From NCBI GenBank assembly GCA_030692515.1, contig JAUXZS010000050.1, positions 36,062 through 100,061 of the forward strand: a stretch of 64,000 nt of DNA. The letters run 5' to 3'. This DNA is from Bacteroidota bacterium (GTDB lineage: Bacteria; Bacteroidota; Bacteroidia; B-17B0; Aurantibacillaceae). How positions within the stretch are numbered: the stretch's first letter is position 1; each line of letters begins with the position of its first letter. Of the stretch, positions 33,354 through 42,345 are shown piece by piece. Position numbers and translations under genes: made by a program. Under the pieces are notes generated by a model. The model was not told where the DNA came from, did no database searches, and saw only the letters and a program-made list of their open reading frames with translations.

Positions 33354-34328
33354 ATGAGTAAAAAAGAAAAACACAATAAGAAAAAATCCTTGTTTGGTTT
33401 GGCAGAAAAAAAGAAAGGCAACCTACCAACAACCAAAAAAAGCAATGCTGGTGGCTGGGTATTACTAGGATTAGGATTAACAGCCACAGGTGCGTTAAGT
33501 TATTTTGGGTATCAATACTGGAAAAAACAAAAGGAAAAGAAAAACGAGCAAACAGACACAACGAATAACGATAACAAAGAAACCGAAAGCCCAAGTAATT
33601 ACACGCCACCAAAGTACACACCTAAACCACCCAAGCAAACAGAACCCCAAAACACAACGGGCTTTCCAATGATTAAAGGAAGTAAAGGCGAATTGGTTAA
33701 AAATTTTCAAGAGGCGTTAATTGCCAAACATGGTAAAATTATTTTACCGAAGTATGGTGCAGACGGAGATTTTGGAAGTGAGATGTTAGCTGCCCTAAAG
33801 AAATTAGGATTAGGCGAAACAATTACTGAAACCACGTTTAATCTCTACACTAAAGGAGCAAGTCCCGACCATAGCAACGTTGCAAAAGATTTATTTGCTG
33901 CTGCCGTAAAGAAAGATTTTAATAAAGCTATTAGTTTATTAAAAACACTTCGCAATGTAGAGGACTACAAAACAGTAAGCGACACTTTTAAAAACTACCG
34001 TATTGGTGCAGTTCGACAAACCTTAGTAAATGGTATACTAAACAGTTTTGCAGATACCAAACAAAAAGATGCTATTCGCTTAGTTTTCTCCAATATGGGC
34101 TTAAAATACGATGGCAACAAGTGGTCGCTAAGTGGTATTGATAATTCCTACCAAATAATCACGCTACAAAACACAAAAGTTTGGAAAAACCCTCGCACAT
34201 CGGTTAATGTCCCTGCAAACATGGTACTAGGAAAGTACATCACAAACAGAGGTGAGTTTACATTATTTCAAAACGACGGACTTTATTACTTAGTAGAAAC
34301 CCAACACGTAAAGCAACACAACAAATAA
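33354..34328 (+). CDS. membrane-anchored peptidoglycan-binding protein
   Basis: 324 aa: basic N-terminus (1-30), a membrane segment (about 33-50), a Pro/Thr/Lys spacer (about 65-102), a PG_binding_1-like domain (103-155: MIKGSKGELVKNFQEAL...YGADGDFGSEMLAAL), a helical region (about 178-250) loosely like an annexin repeat, and a beta C-terminus (SH3-like). It directly precedes the amidase and glucosaminidase genes, so a role in binding and penetrating the cell wall on entry or lysis is likely. Confidence 0.75.
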   Translation: MSKKEKHNKKKSLFGLAEKKKGNLPTTKKSNAGGWVLLGLGLTATGALSYFGYQYWKKQKEKKNEQTDTTNNDNKETESPSNYTPPKYTPKPPKQTEPQNTTGFPMIKGSKGELVKNFQEALIAKHGKIILPKYGADGDFGSEMLAALKKLGLGETITETTFNLYTKGASPDHSNVAKDLFAAAVKKDFNKAISLLKTLRNVEDYKTVSDTFKNYRIGAVRQTLVNGILNSFADTKQKDAIRLVFSNMGLKYDGNKWSLSGIDNSYQIITLQNTKVWKNPRTSVNVPANMVLGKYITNRGEFTLFQNDGLYYLVETQHVKQHNK

Positions 34329-34348
34329 GAAACTAAACTAACAAAAAA

Positions 34349-34783
34349 ATGAATAAAAGAAACATCAAATACATCGTTATCCATTGCACCGCAACGCCGA
34401 GCAATACAACGATAAGCAGTATCAAAAAATACTGGAAAGAACAAAGAGGCTGGGGCGATACGGCAGGTTATCATTATATCATAGAAGCCAATGGAGAAGT
34501 AACACAATTAACTCCTGAAGAAAAAAATAGCAATGGTGTATATCAGCATAACAGTGAGTGCATCAATATTGCTTACATCGGCGGTATTGACAAACAAGGT
34601 AAACCAAAAGACACAAGAACCAAAGCACAGGCAGATGCCATGTTCAATTTAATTGTGAGGCTTACTGAAAAATACAAAGGCGCAAGTGTAGTAGGCCATA
34701 GAGATTTTGCTGGAGTAAAAAAGGCTTGTCCGAGTTTCGATGTAAAAACATGGTTAGCGAATTACACACCAAAATTAGATTAA
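34349..34783 (+). CDS. N-acetylmuramoyl-L-alanine amidase (endolysin)
   Basis: 144 aa, Amidase_2 / T7 lysozyme-type zinc amidase: first zinc His in YIVIHCTAT (about 11-12), GYHYIIEANGEV, then GHRDF (second His, about 116) and KACPSFD (Cys/Asp site). No signal peptide, so it needs a holin-type exit route. Cleaves the bond between muramic acid and the stem peptide. Single-domain endolysins of this size are common in Bacteroidota phages and prophages. Confidence 0.92.
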   Translation: MNKRNIKYIVIHCTATPSNTTISSIKKYWKEQRGWGDTAGYHYIIEANGEVTQLTPEEKNSNGVYQHNSECINIAYIGGIDKQGKPKDTRTKAQADAMFNLIVRLTEKYKGASVVGHRDFAGVKKACPSFDVKTWLANYTPKLD

Positions 34784-34806
34784 GAAAAACCAAAAGGTAA
34801 AAGCAA

Positions 34807-35448
34807 ATGAGCAAAGAAGTAGAGGACTTTATTAAACGCAATGCTGCCGATGTAATTCGCAGCGTACAAAACACGTCCTTTTTTCCTTCAGTAAAAATGG
34901 CTCAAATGATAATTGAAAGTAGTGGCAAAGATGCCAACGGAAAATTTGGAATAGGTAAAGGATTAGCAGTAAGAAAAGCAAATAACTATTTCGGCATAAA
35001 GGCAGATAGCAGATGGAAAGGGAAAAAAGTAGCCCTTGCTACGCCAAGAGATGGAAAGCCCGTTAGTTATTTCAGAGTATATCCGATGCCATTGGACAGT
35101 ATGAAAGACCACACCACGTTTTTATTGGTAAATGGCAGGTATAAAGCAAATGGTGTATTTGCGGCAAAAACACCCGAAGCACAAGCCGAAGCCTTACAAC
35201 GTGCTGGTTATTCCGAAAGCCCAAGATACAGCAAGGCTCTTATTGGTTTAATCAATGCCTACCAATTGAAAGAACTAGATAAGAAAAAACCAAACGATGA
35301 TTTTACGATTTGGTATGTATTAGGAAGCACCGTTGCTTTAGCTGCCACCGCTTACGCCTTTAGAAATAAAATCAAACAACAATTTAACAAGAGAAAAAAT
35401 GAGCCTAATGAATTATCTAAAACAACTTTTAAAAGACAAAAGCAATAA
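34807..35448 (+). CDS. glucosaminidase-like lytic protein with C-terminal membrane anchor
   Basis: 213 aa, Glucosaminidase (PF01832)-like domain at about 15-160 with the catalytic Glu in MAQMIIESSG, then NNYFGIKADSRWKGK and SYFRVYPMPLDSMKDHTTFL. A C-terminal membrane segment (about 172-190, WYVLGSTVALAATAYAF) is unusual for a free endolysin and suggests a virion or envelope-attached enzyme. Its end overlaps the next small membrane gene by 50 bp. Confidence 0.85.
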   Translation: MSKEVEDFIKRNAADVIRSVQNTSFFPSVKMAQMIIESSGKDANGKFGIGKGLAVRKANNYFGIKADSRWKGKKVALATPRDGKPVSYFRVYPMPLDSMKDHTTFLLVNGRYKANGVFAAKTPEAQAEALQRAGYSESPRYSKALIGLINAYQLKELDKKKPNDDFTIWYVLGSTVALAATAYAFRNKIKQQFNKRKNEPNELSKTTFKRQKQ

Positions 35449-35617
35449 TTACAGTATGCGTGAATTAGTGATAGCCATTTGTTTATTACTGATTGTCATA
35501 AGCTGGTTCGCTAATCTCTTTTTTGGCAAGGACATTCCCGAATATATGTTTTATGCCATTATCAGTTTAATTGCCACAGGATGCTTTGGATATAGCATCG
35601 AGAAAAACAAATCCTAA
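35399..35617 (+). CDS. holin-like two-helix membrane protein, 72 aa
   Basis: Two hydrophobic segments (about 22-40 RELVIAICLLLIVISWFANL in short; 50-66 MFYAIISLIATGCFGYS) with a short linker and charged ends (N-terminal KDKSNNY, C-terminal EKNKS), as in class II holins. It overlaps the glucosaminidase gene. The start may be either of the two ATGs (35399 or 35408). Holin role is inferred from size, topology and place. Confidence 0.65.
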   Translation: MSLMNYLKQLLKDKSNNYSMRELVIAICLLLIVISWFANLFFGKDIPEYMFYAIISLIATGCFGYSIEKNKS

Positions 35618-35658
35618 AAAAGAAGTAATAAATTAATCCTTAAAACAAAACAGTATTT

Positions 35659-36300
35659 ATGAAAAGTATATTTAAAAATTTCGCTTTGGCATTAGCAGTA
35701 TTCAGTTTCGTCTTTATACTCGGAACGTGTGGTGTAAGCCAATTAAAAAAAGAAAAAGCAGAGCCAATTGATACAAACATAGTTCATTTGATAAAAGAAA
35801 AAGTAGGCGAATTACAAAAACACTACGAAAATCAAATTCATTCACTCGAAAAAAGTAAAGACAGCTTAAAAAACTATTTCGTCAAATCGCAAAAGACACT
35901 TTTCAAATTACGAACAGCAACTAAACTATCAGAACAGAAGTTAGTGAAGCAATTAGATAGTGATACTTCACAATTTGTAAACGATAGTATTAAACCTGCA
36001 TTAACAAATTACATCGCATTACAATTAGAAAAGGATTCGATATGCAACGAAAGTATTAACACTTTGCAATTAGTAAGTACAAAGTAAGATAGCATTATCA
36101 GTTTAAAAAATAAAGAGCTATTAAATCAATACGACCTCACTAAATTTTATCAGCAACGAGAGCAAATACTGACCGAAGAATTAAATACAGCATACAAATC
36201 GCAACGTAAGGTTCTTTTAAAAGCAAAATTATTTAAAGGCATGGCGATTTTGCTAACAGGTGTATCAAGTGCATTAATCATTAATCAAACATTAAAATAA
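35659..36300 (+). pseudogene. spanin-like gene interrupted by an in-frame TAA
   Basis: The 142-aa ORF (35659-36087) has an N-terminal membrane segment or lipobox-like leader (FVFILGTCG) and a coiled coil, then stops at TAA 36085-36087. The same frame continues without a gap for 71 codons after the stop (DSIISLKNKELLNQ ... KGMAILLTGVSSALIINQTLK) to TAA 36298-36300, ending in a second membrane segment. The downstream part keeps coding character, so this is either a recent nonsense mutation or a readthrough gene. The two-anchor coiled-coil layout suits a unimolecular spanin or envelope-spanning protein. Confidence 0.65.
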
Positions 36301-36302
36301 GT

Positions 36303-36485
36303 ATGAAGGAAAAAACATTAGTATCCACATTCACACTTATTGGTTCATTGGCTTCTTACTACTATGGCAAAACACACGACAAAGATGTAGTGCCGTATGT
36401 AATGATAGGTGGATTTATAGGAGCGTGGATTGGAGAAATAATATCAAGTACAATTAAGAATAAAAACGAAGATAAAAACAATTAA
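36303..36485 (+). CDS. small glycine-rich membrane protein, 60 aa
   Basis: N-terminal hydrophobic segment (LVSTFTLIGSLASYYYG) and a second (VVPYVMIGGFIGAWIGEII), with charged ends. The Gly-rich second helix recalls glycine-zipper membrane proteins. It lies 2 bp after the interrupted spanin-like gene. Could be a second holin or antiholin, or a virion membrane peptide; nothing decides between these. Confidence 0.55.
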   Translation: MKEKTLVSTFTLIGSLASYYYGKTHDKDVVPYVMIGGFIGAWIGEIISSTIKNKNEDKNN

Positions 36486-36496
36486 AACTAAGAACT

Positions 36497-37057
36497 ATGG
36501 CTATACAAATAATTAATAATGGAGCGAGTATCAAAATCATAAATGGTACACAAATCCGCAACCTAACAAAAAATCAAATCATTGAAATTGTGGTTGTAAA
36601 AACAAACATTATAAAAATAGACATTGGCAAGGGCGCATTGTATAATGTGTTTGTACCCTTTGCAGATGTAACAAGCCCGGTTGTGGCAGATGCCGAAGCC
36701 CTAAAAGAAGCGATTAATGAAATGTTAGCAGCTGGTGCGATTGCTGGGACTGCCACCGAAGCCAAACAAAACATTGAAATTGAAAGGCTAACATCCCTCA
36801 ATACAACTGCTGACACTATTAAAAATGCAGTAAACGCTTTAGACAACAAAATATTTTTTGAACCTGTAATTATAGATGAAAGCAACCCGAATGTTATTTA
36901 CAAAGGTTTCGCCAGCCCGTCGGCGAATGTGGAAGATGCGGTTTGGGCGATACAAAGAATTAATAATTCAGGAGATGTTTGCACTTATCAGTGGGCAGAC
37001 GGAAACAAAAATTTTGATAACATCTGGAATAACCGCATTAATCTATCATACGCATAA
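36497..37057 (+). CDS. fibre or spike-base-like protein, 186 aa
   Basis: N-terminal beta part (1-50, IQIINNGASIKIINGTQIRNL), a helical linker with a coiled-coil-like stretch (65-115), then PVIIDESNPNVIYKGFASP and VWAIQRINN, a pattern common in appendage proteins of phages infecting Bacteroidota. Followed 1 bp later by a second fibre-like gene. No tail genes surround it, so a spike on an icosahedral capsid is the more likely setting. Family not identified. Confidence 0.55.
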   Translation: MAIQIINNGASIKIINGTQIRNLTKNQIIEIVVVKTNIIKIDIGKGALYNVFVPFADVTSPVVADAEALKEAINEMLAAGAIAGTATEAKQNIEIERLTSLNTTADTIKNAVNALDNKIFFEPVIIDESNPNVIYKGFASPSANVEDAVWAIQRINNSGDVCTYQWADGNKNFDNIWNNRINLSYA

Positions 37058-37058
37058 T

Positions 37059-37580
37059 ATGGCACGTTATTTAGATTTATTCACAGGTAGGCTATTTAAT
37101 TTTAGAAACGCAAAAGGTTCTGATATTAATGCGGGCACATCTGATAAACTAATTGTTACACCTTTAGCATTAGCAAAAAGCCAAAGCTATTGCAATGTAG
37201 GTTTACCAATCGTTTATGCAAGTGTATTAAGTACAAAGAGCGCATTGTTTGTGGTAAGCAATCAAAGCATAGTTATTCCAACCAATTCATTCTTTTACCA
37301 AAACCGAAGCAATACCATACAAGCCCAACTATTTGCAAGTGTAAATTCAGATACCGGATTAAGAGGAGAAATTTGCTTGGTGGATTTAGGAAACAATACG
37401 GTTGTTCCGAACACAACAGTTCAGTTTACCAATACAAACTACACAACACTTAGTACCAACATCTTTACTATTGAAGCTGGGAAAAACTATGCAATAGCTA
37501 TTCGCAGAGAATCGGGGGCTTCTAACAGATTTGTTTACCTACGAGGAGCAACAATAACGTTAAAACTATTAGCTGCTTAA
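37059..37580 (+). CDS. fibre or receptor-binding protein candidate, 173 aa
   Basis: Start taken at 37059 (MARYLDLFTGRLFNFRN), 1 bp after the preceding stop; the frame upstream of it lies in the previous gene. Contains KLIVTPLALAKSQS, similar to the VTPLALA connector seen in tail-fibre and spike proteins, then a C-terminal beta domain (about 55-173) with GLRGEICLVDLGNNT and a final LRGATITLKLLAA strand. Its stop overlaps the next start (TAATG). The receptor-binding role is inferred. Confidence 0.6.
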   Translation: MARYLDLFTGRLFNFRNAKGSDINAGTSDKLIVTPLALAKSQSYCNVGLPIVYASVLSTKSALFVVSNQSIVIPTNSFFYQNRSNTIQAQLFASVNSDTGLRGEICLVDLGNNTVVPNTTVQFTNTNYTTLSTNIFTIEAGKNYAIAIRRESGASNRFVYLRGATITLKLLAA

Positions 37581-40500
37581 TGGAACAAGGCAGTACACAT
37601 GAACTATTAGGTTTGGGGCAAAGCACACTTGCCCCAAACTTTTTGTCTTTTGTAAATCAAATGCAAAGTGATTTACAAAAAGGAGTTAAACATAACAAAC
37701 GAGGCGTAGAAGCCATTGCCAATGAATTACAAATAGATGACCTGACAGAAATAAAAGAACTAACTGAGTTAGCCATTGTGAACGTAGCTCGTGGAATTGC
37801 ACAAGGAAAAGGAACAGTTGAAGAAAAATATTACCGCATAGTAGAGCTGTATAACAATCAAATGATTTTATCCCACCGTACTTCTCAATCTATTCTGTTA
37901 CAACAATACTCTACACCAGCTCCAATAGCCTATTTAATGGGCGTGTATTGTGGTTTACCACATTTACACACGCAAGGCGGTTATGCGTATGAACCAAGTG
38001 CAGGGAATGGATTATTAACGATAGCTGCTGAACCTAACCGAGTTTATGTAAATGAAATTGATGTAACACGAAACCGTAATTTACAAACACAAGGTTTTGC
38101 GAATGTATTTAGCAGAGATGCTACCAATTACTTTTCATACATAGATTTAAAACAAACATTTCAGGCAGTCCTCACTAATCCGCCTTTCGGAAGATTAAAA
38201 ACCCCAGCCGAGTTTAGCAATTTTACTATCACAGATTTAGACCAGTTGATGGCGTTAAAAGCATTAGAAACGATGTTACCTAATGGCAAAGCAGCTATTA
38301 TCATAGGTGGTCATACACGTTGGGATGATAGGAATAGAATTGAGCGTGGCAAGAACCGCATCTTTTTTAATTATCTCTATCATCATTATAACGTGGAAAA
38401 TGTAATACAAATTGATGGAGGAAAACTTTACACACGACAGGGCACAGGTTTTCCAGTACGCTTGATTTTAATTAATGGTAAAAAATGGGAAAGCAATGGC
38501 GCAGCTCCTTTAAAAGATAATTACAATAGCAAAGTCATAAAATCATTTGAGGAATTATTTGAACGAGTGATTGGTATTACAGAAAATATAGCAGTTGAAA
38601 AACAAACATCAGCACAAGAAAAAATAAACATGAACATAGTTGAATTAGAAAGAGAAGCCTTAGAGCTTTTAAAGGAAATGAATGGCGAGGACTTAGGAAT
38701 GCCATACAAACCTGCCTCAGAAGCCTGTGTGGTATTAGATACGCAAGTACCCGATTCGATGGGCTTTGAAACACAAGCCGCATTAACAAGAGTGAAAAAT
38801 GAAATCGGTGGTAGCATGGATAATTTTGTTAGACACCGTTTAGGTTATTTATCACACAACGATTTATGCAAAGCCTTATCCGCAGAACAAATAGATGCAG
38901 TTGCCATGAGTATTTATAACATCGAAGCTCGTGGACAAGGAATGATAATTGGCGACCAAACAGGCATCGGCAAAGGTCGTATAGCAGCAGCCATGATACG
39001 TTATGGTGTAAAGCAAGGCATGAAACCAATTTTTGTAACCGAAAAAGCCAATTTATTTTCCGACATCTATCGTGATTTATCCGCTATTGGTTCTGCCGAC
39101 TTAAAGCCTTTTATTATTAATGGTAGAGAACCAAAAACCGATGTGAAAGATGAAGACGGAAACATCGTACATCAGGCACTTGCTCCGAGCGAACAACAAA
39201 CCATTTTCAACACAGCCAAAATACCAGATTCGTATGATTTTGTATTAGGCACGTACTCACAATTTAATTCCCCCGAAAAGAAACCCGAAAAACCCAACTA
39301 CTTATTGCAAATATCGAATGGCAATATGTTGATTATGGACGAAGCGCATAATTCCAGCGGTTCGAGTAATACAGGGGAATTTATGCAGCGAGTGGTTAGT
39401 CAAACAAAAGGGGTGGTATTCCTTTCAGCCACCTTTGCAAAACGCCCCGATAATATGCCCATCTACGCTATGAAAACATCTATTAGCGAGGCTAACATGA
39501 CCAAAGATGAATTGGTAGAAGCGATTAATAAAGGTGGTGTAGCCTTACAAGAAATTTTATCTAGTCAGTTAGTAGCCGAAGGGCAAATGATACGCCGAGA
39601 GCGTTCCTTTGAGGGTATAGAAGTTAATTACATTTCTTTAGATGAGTATTCCGATAAACACAAAAAACTAGCAGATGGCGTTACCAGCATTCTAAGAGAT
39701 ATAATCGGTTTCCAAACCAATCACGTTGATAAGAAAGTGGAGGAGTTGGATGATATAGTTTCTAAAGAGGGTAAAGAAATTGAACTACGAGAGGGAACAT
39801 CACAAGCTGGTGTAGATAATTTGCCTTACTTCTCTAAAGTATTTAATGTGATTAATCAGATGCTGTTCTCATTAAAAGCTGAAGCGGTTGCAGATAGAAC
39901 CATAGAGCGATTGAAAGAAGGTAAAAAACCTGTAATTGCTTTTGCTTCTACAATGGGCAGTTTTATTGAGCAAATGGAAACCGACAAAGGGCTTTTAGTA
40001 AGTGATGGCGATTTGATTGACACCAACTTCTCCGCTGTTTTAAGAAAAGGTTTAGAGGGGATTATGCGTTACACCGAAAAAGACATTACAGGAAAATCGG
40101 TATTTAAGCATTTTGAGGTAAGCGATTTTGAAGAAGAAGCACGAATGGAATACGACCGCATCTCTAAAGCCATAGATAATTTAAGTGTGGGTCTATCTAT
40201 TAGTCCTATTGATGTGATTATACAAAAATTAGAAAAGGCAGGATATAAAGTTGCAGAAGTAACAGGCAGAAAATTCAGCGTACAATTAAATGCTGAAGGC
40301 TCAAAAGGTTTGGTAAGCAATCGAAAAAAATTAAATACCAACGATGCCTTTAGGCAGTTTAATAATAACGAAGTAGATGTGTTAATGATAAACCAATCGG
40401 GCAGTACAGGCGCATCGGCTCATGCCATTGTTACACCTAAAGTGCCAAAAGAAGAAGTAAGGCAACGTGCAATGATTGTATTACAAGCCGAGTTAGATAT

Positions 40501-42319
40501 TAATACCGAAGTGCAAAAGCGTGGGCGAATTAATCGTACAGGACAAATCTTAAAACCAATTTACGATTACATGATTTCTTCTATTCCAGCCGAAAAGCGG
40601 TTGATGATGATGTTACAAAAGAAATTAAAATCATTAGATGCTAATACAACTTCTAACCAAAAACAAAGCACAAAGATTTTAGATGTACCTGACTTCTTAA
40701 ACAAATACGGCGATAAAGTAGTAAAAGAATATTTACTTGAAAATTTAGAAATAAATAAACTCTTAAACGACCCATTAGGTTTGGAAAAAAAAGGAAGTGA
40801 AAGTAACGAAGGTTTAGAAGATGCAGCGCATAAAGTATCGGGGCGTGTAGCGGTTTTATCTACACAACAACAAGCCGATTTTTATAATGAGATAACTGAA
40901 CGCTACAATGATTATGTAGGTTATTTAAAACAGATTGGCGAGTATGATTTAGAAGTAGAAGCACTTGACTTAAAAACGGAAACCATAGAGCAAAGCATTA
41001 TTAAAATGGGCAAAGGTGGCGAGAGTGCATTTGGCGAAGATAGTACCTTAGAAAAAGTAAAAGCAAATGTGCTTAAAATGCCTTATTCTAAGACTGACTT
41101 AGAGCAAATGTTAATTGAAACCTTAAATGGAAAATACGCAGAGCAGCATAAAAAAGAATTACTCGATGATTTTACCAATACGATGGAAACAAATTTGGAA
41201 GAGGAAATAAAAAAATCAGAAATCAAATACGAAAAACTGATTGAAGAAATACCTACCGAGAAAAAAATAATGAAACTTGCTGGTTCTCCAACTTATCAAC
41301 ACGCAATTCGTGAGCGTGAAAAAGAATTAAGAGAAACGCACAAAGCTAATGTTGTTAATATTCAAAAGTCTTATAAATACAAACAAGAATATTTACAACG
41401 CATTTTAAATTTCTTTACAATAGGTAGAAAATTATCCTATCCTGTATTTTCTTTTGATAACGGACAAGAAACAGTATTAGCAGTATGTTTGGGGATTTTA
41501 ATTGATAAGCGAAAGAAAAATCCCTATGCACCAAGCGCCATTAAAGTAAAGGTAGCCATTGCAAACAGTAATAAGTACATTGATATTCCAGCGAGTTTTA
41601 ATGATAACATTTCTAAAATTATTGCAGCAAGTATGGATATAAAGGAAGTTGAGCAATCGGAGTTATTGAACGAATGGAATGAAGAAATTAAGCAGCGCAC
41701 AAAAGACCGTTCATTTCGGTACATGATTACCGGCAATTTATTACAAGCCTTTGGTTCGGATAGCGGAAAATTAGTGAGCTATACCACAATGGACGGACAA
41801 ACCAAAAAAGGTATTTTAATGCCTGAAGAATGGCAACCGAAAGCTAATGGCGAAATGAAAATTACAGTTCCAATTATTAAAGCACTTCCCATTTTACAAT
41901 CCTTAACCAATGGTTCAGCTTTGTATGCTTCTAACGAAATTGCTTTTTTTAATGCGGGTAATAAGTTCAGAGTAATAGTGCCTTTGGCTCGTTCTCGTGG
42001 TGGCGATATTTACACCGATAGAGATTTAATGGCATTGGTTGATAAGGGACTGTTTGAAAAGGCATCGGATAAAATGGCGGCTTATTTACCAAAAGATAAT
42101 GTTGTAGCCTTTGCAACTATTCTGCAAAACAAATTTGGTGTGAGTGTTTCAATTCAACCGAATCAGTTGAGTTTAATAAAAACCGATACCGTTAAAATCA
42201 GCAATCGCAAACCAATTTTGTTACCACCTAATGAAGATGATACAGAAATAGAACGCATCCGCATTTTAGAATTAGAAGCCGAAGCCCTTTTAATTGAAAT
42301 GGAACTCATGGCAGCTTAA
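37580..42319 (+). CDS. giant N6-methyltransferase plus strawberry-notch-type helicase
   Basis: 1579 aa. N-terminal adenine-N6 methyltransferase with EPSAGNG (138-144) and catalytic NPPF (200-203); then a superfamily 2 helicase with Walker A in GDQTGIGKGR (458-467), DEAH (587-590), FLSAT (about 617), and C-terminal helicase motifs NQSGSTGAS and RGRINRTGQ (about 950-1005). The last third (about 1050-1579) is helical with no domain I recognise. Such proteins occur in phages and mobile elements and protect and/or replicate their DNA. Translationally coupled to the fibre-like gene (TAATG). Confidence 0.88.
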   Translation: MEQGSTHELLGLGQSTLAPNFLSFVNQMQSDLQKGVKHNKRGVEAIANELQIDDLTEIKELTELAIVNVARGIAQGKGTVEEKYYRIVELYNNQMILSHRTSQSILLQQYSTPAPIAYLMGVYCGLPHLHTQGGYAYEPSAGNGLLTIAAEPNRVYVNEIDVTRNRNLQTQGFANVFSRDATNYFSYIDLKQTFQAVLTNPPFGRLKTPAEFSNFTITDLDQLMALKALETMLPNGKAAIIIGGHTRWDDRNRIERGKNRIFFNYLYHHYNVENVIQIDGGKLYTRQGTGFPVRLILINGKKWESNGAAPLKDNYNSKVIKSFEELFERVIGITENIAVEKQTSAQEKINMNIVELEREALELLKEMNGEDLGMPYKPASEACVVLDTQVPDSMGFETQAALTRVKNEIGGSMDNFVRHRLGYLSHNDLCKALSAEQIDAVAMSIYNIEARGQGMIIGDQTGIGKGRIAAAMIRYGVKQGMKPIFVTEKANLFSDIYRDLSAIGSADLKPFIINGREPKTDVKDEDGNIVHQALAPSEQQTIFNTAKIPDSYDFVLGTYSQFNSPEKKPEKPNYLLQISNGNMLIMDEAHNSSGSSNTGEFMQRVVSQTKGVVFLSATFAKRPDNMPIYAMKTSISEANMTKDELVEAINKGGVALQEILSSQLVAEGQMIRRERSFEGIEVNYISLDEYSDKHKKLADGVTSILRDIIGFQTNHVDKKVEELDDIVSKEGKEIELREGTSQAGVDNLPYFSKVFNVINQMLFSLKAEAVADRTIERLKEGKKPVIAFASTMGSFIEQMETDKGLLVSDGDLIDTNFSAVLRKGLEGIMRYTEKDITGKSVFKHFEVSDFEEEARMEYDRISKAIDNLSVGLSISPIDVIIQKLEKAGYKVAEVTGRKFSVQLNAEGSKGLVSNRKKLNTNDAFRQFNNNEVDVLMINQSGSTGASAHAIVTPKVPKEEVRQRAMIVLQAELDINTEVQKRGRINRTGQILKPIYDYMISSIPAEKRLMMMLQKKLKSLDANTTSNQKQSTKILDVPDFLNKYGDKVVKEYLLENLEINKLLNDPLGLEKKGSESNEGLEDAAHKVSGRVAVLSTQQQADFYNEITERYNDYVGYLKQIGEYDLEVEALDLKTETIEQSIIKMGKGGESAFGEDSTLEKVKANVLKMPYSKTDLEQMLIETLNGKYAEQHKKELLDDFTNTMETNLEEEIKKSEIKYEKLIEEIPTEKKIMKLAGSPTYQHAIREREKELRETHKANVVNIQKSYKYKQEYLQRILNFFTIGRKLSYPVFSFDNGQETVLAVCLGILIDKRKKNPYAPSAIKVKVAIANSNKYIDIPASFNDNISKIIAASMDIKEVEQSELLNEWNEEIKQRTKDRSFRYMITGNLLQAFGSDSGKLVSYTTMDGQTKKGILMPEEWQPKANGEMKITVPIIKALPILQSLTNGSALYASNEIAFFNAGNKFRVIVPLARSRGGDIYTDRDLMALVDKGLFEKASDKMAAYLPKDNVVAFATILQNKFGVSVSIQPNQLSLIKTDTVKISNRKPILLPPNEDDTEIERIRILELEAEALLIEMELMAA

Positions 42320-42345
42320 CGTTAAACCCTTAAAGAAAAAGAAAA

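Noticed and set aside
36876..37058. Longer start for the second fibre-like gene
   Set aside because: The extra 61 residues are another frame of the preceding gene; the ATG at 37059 follows its stop directly.
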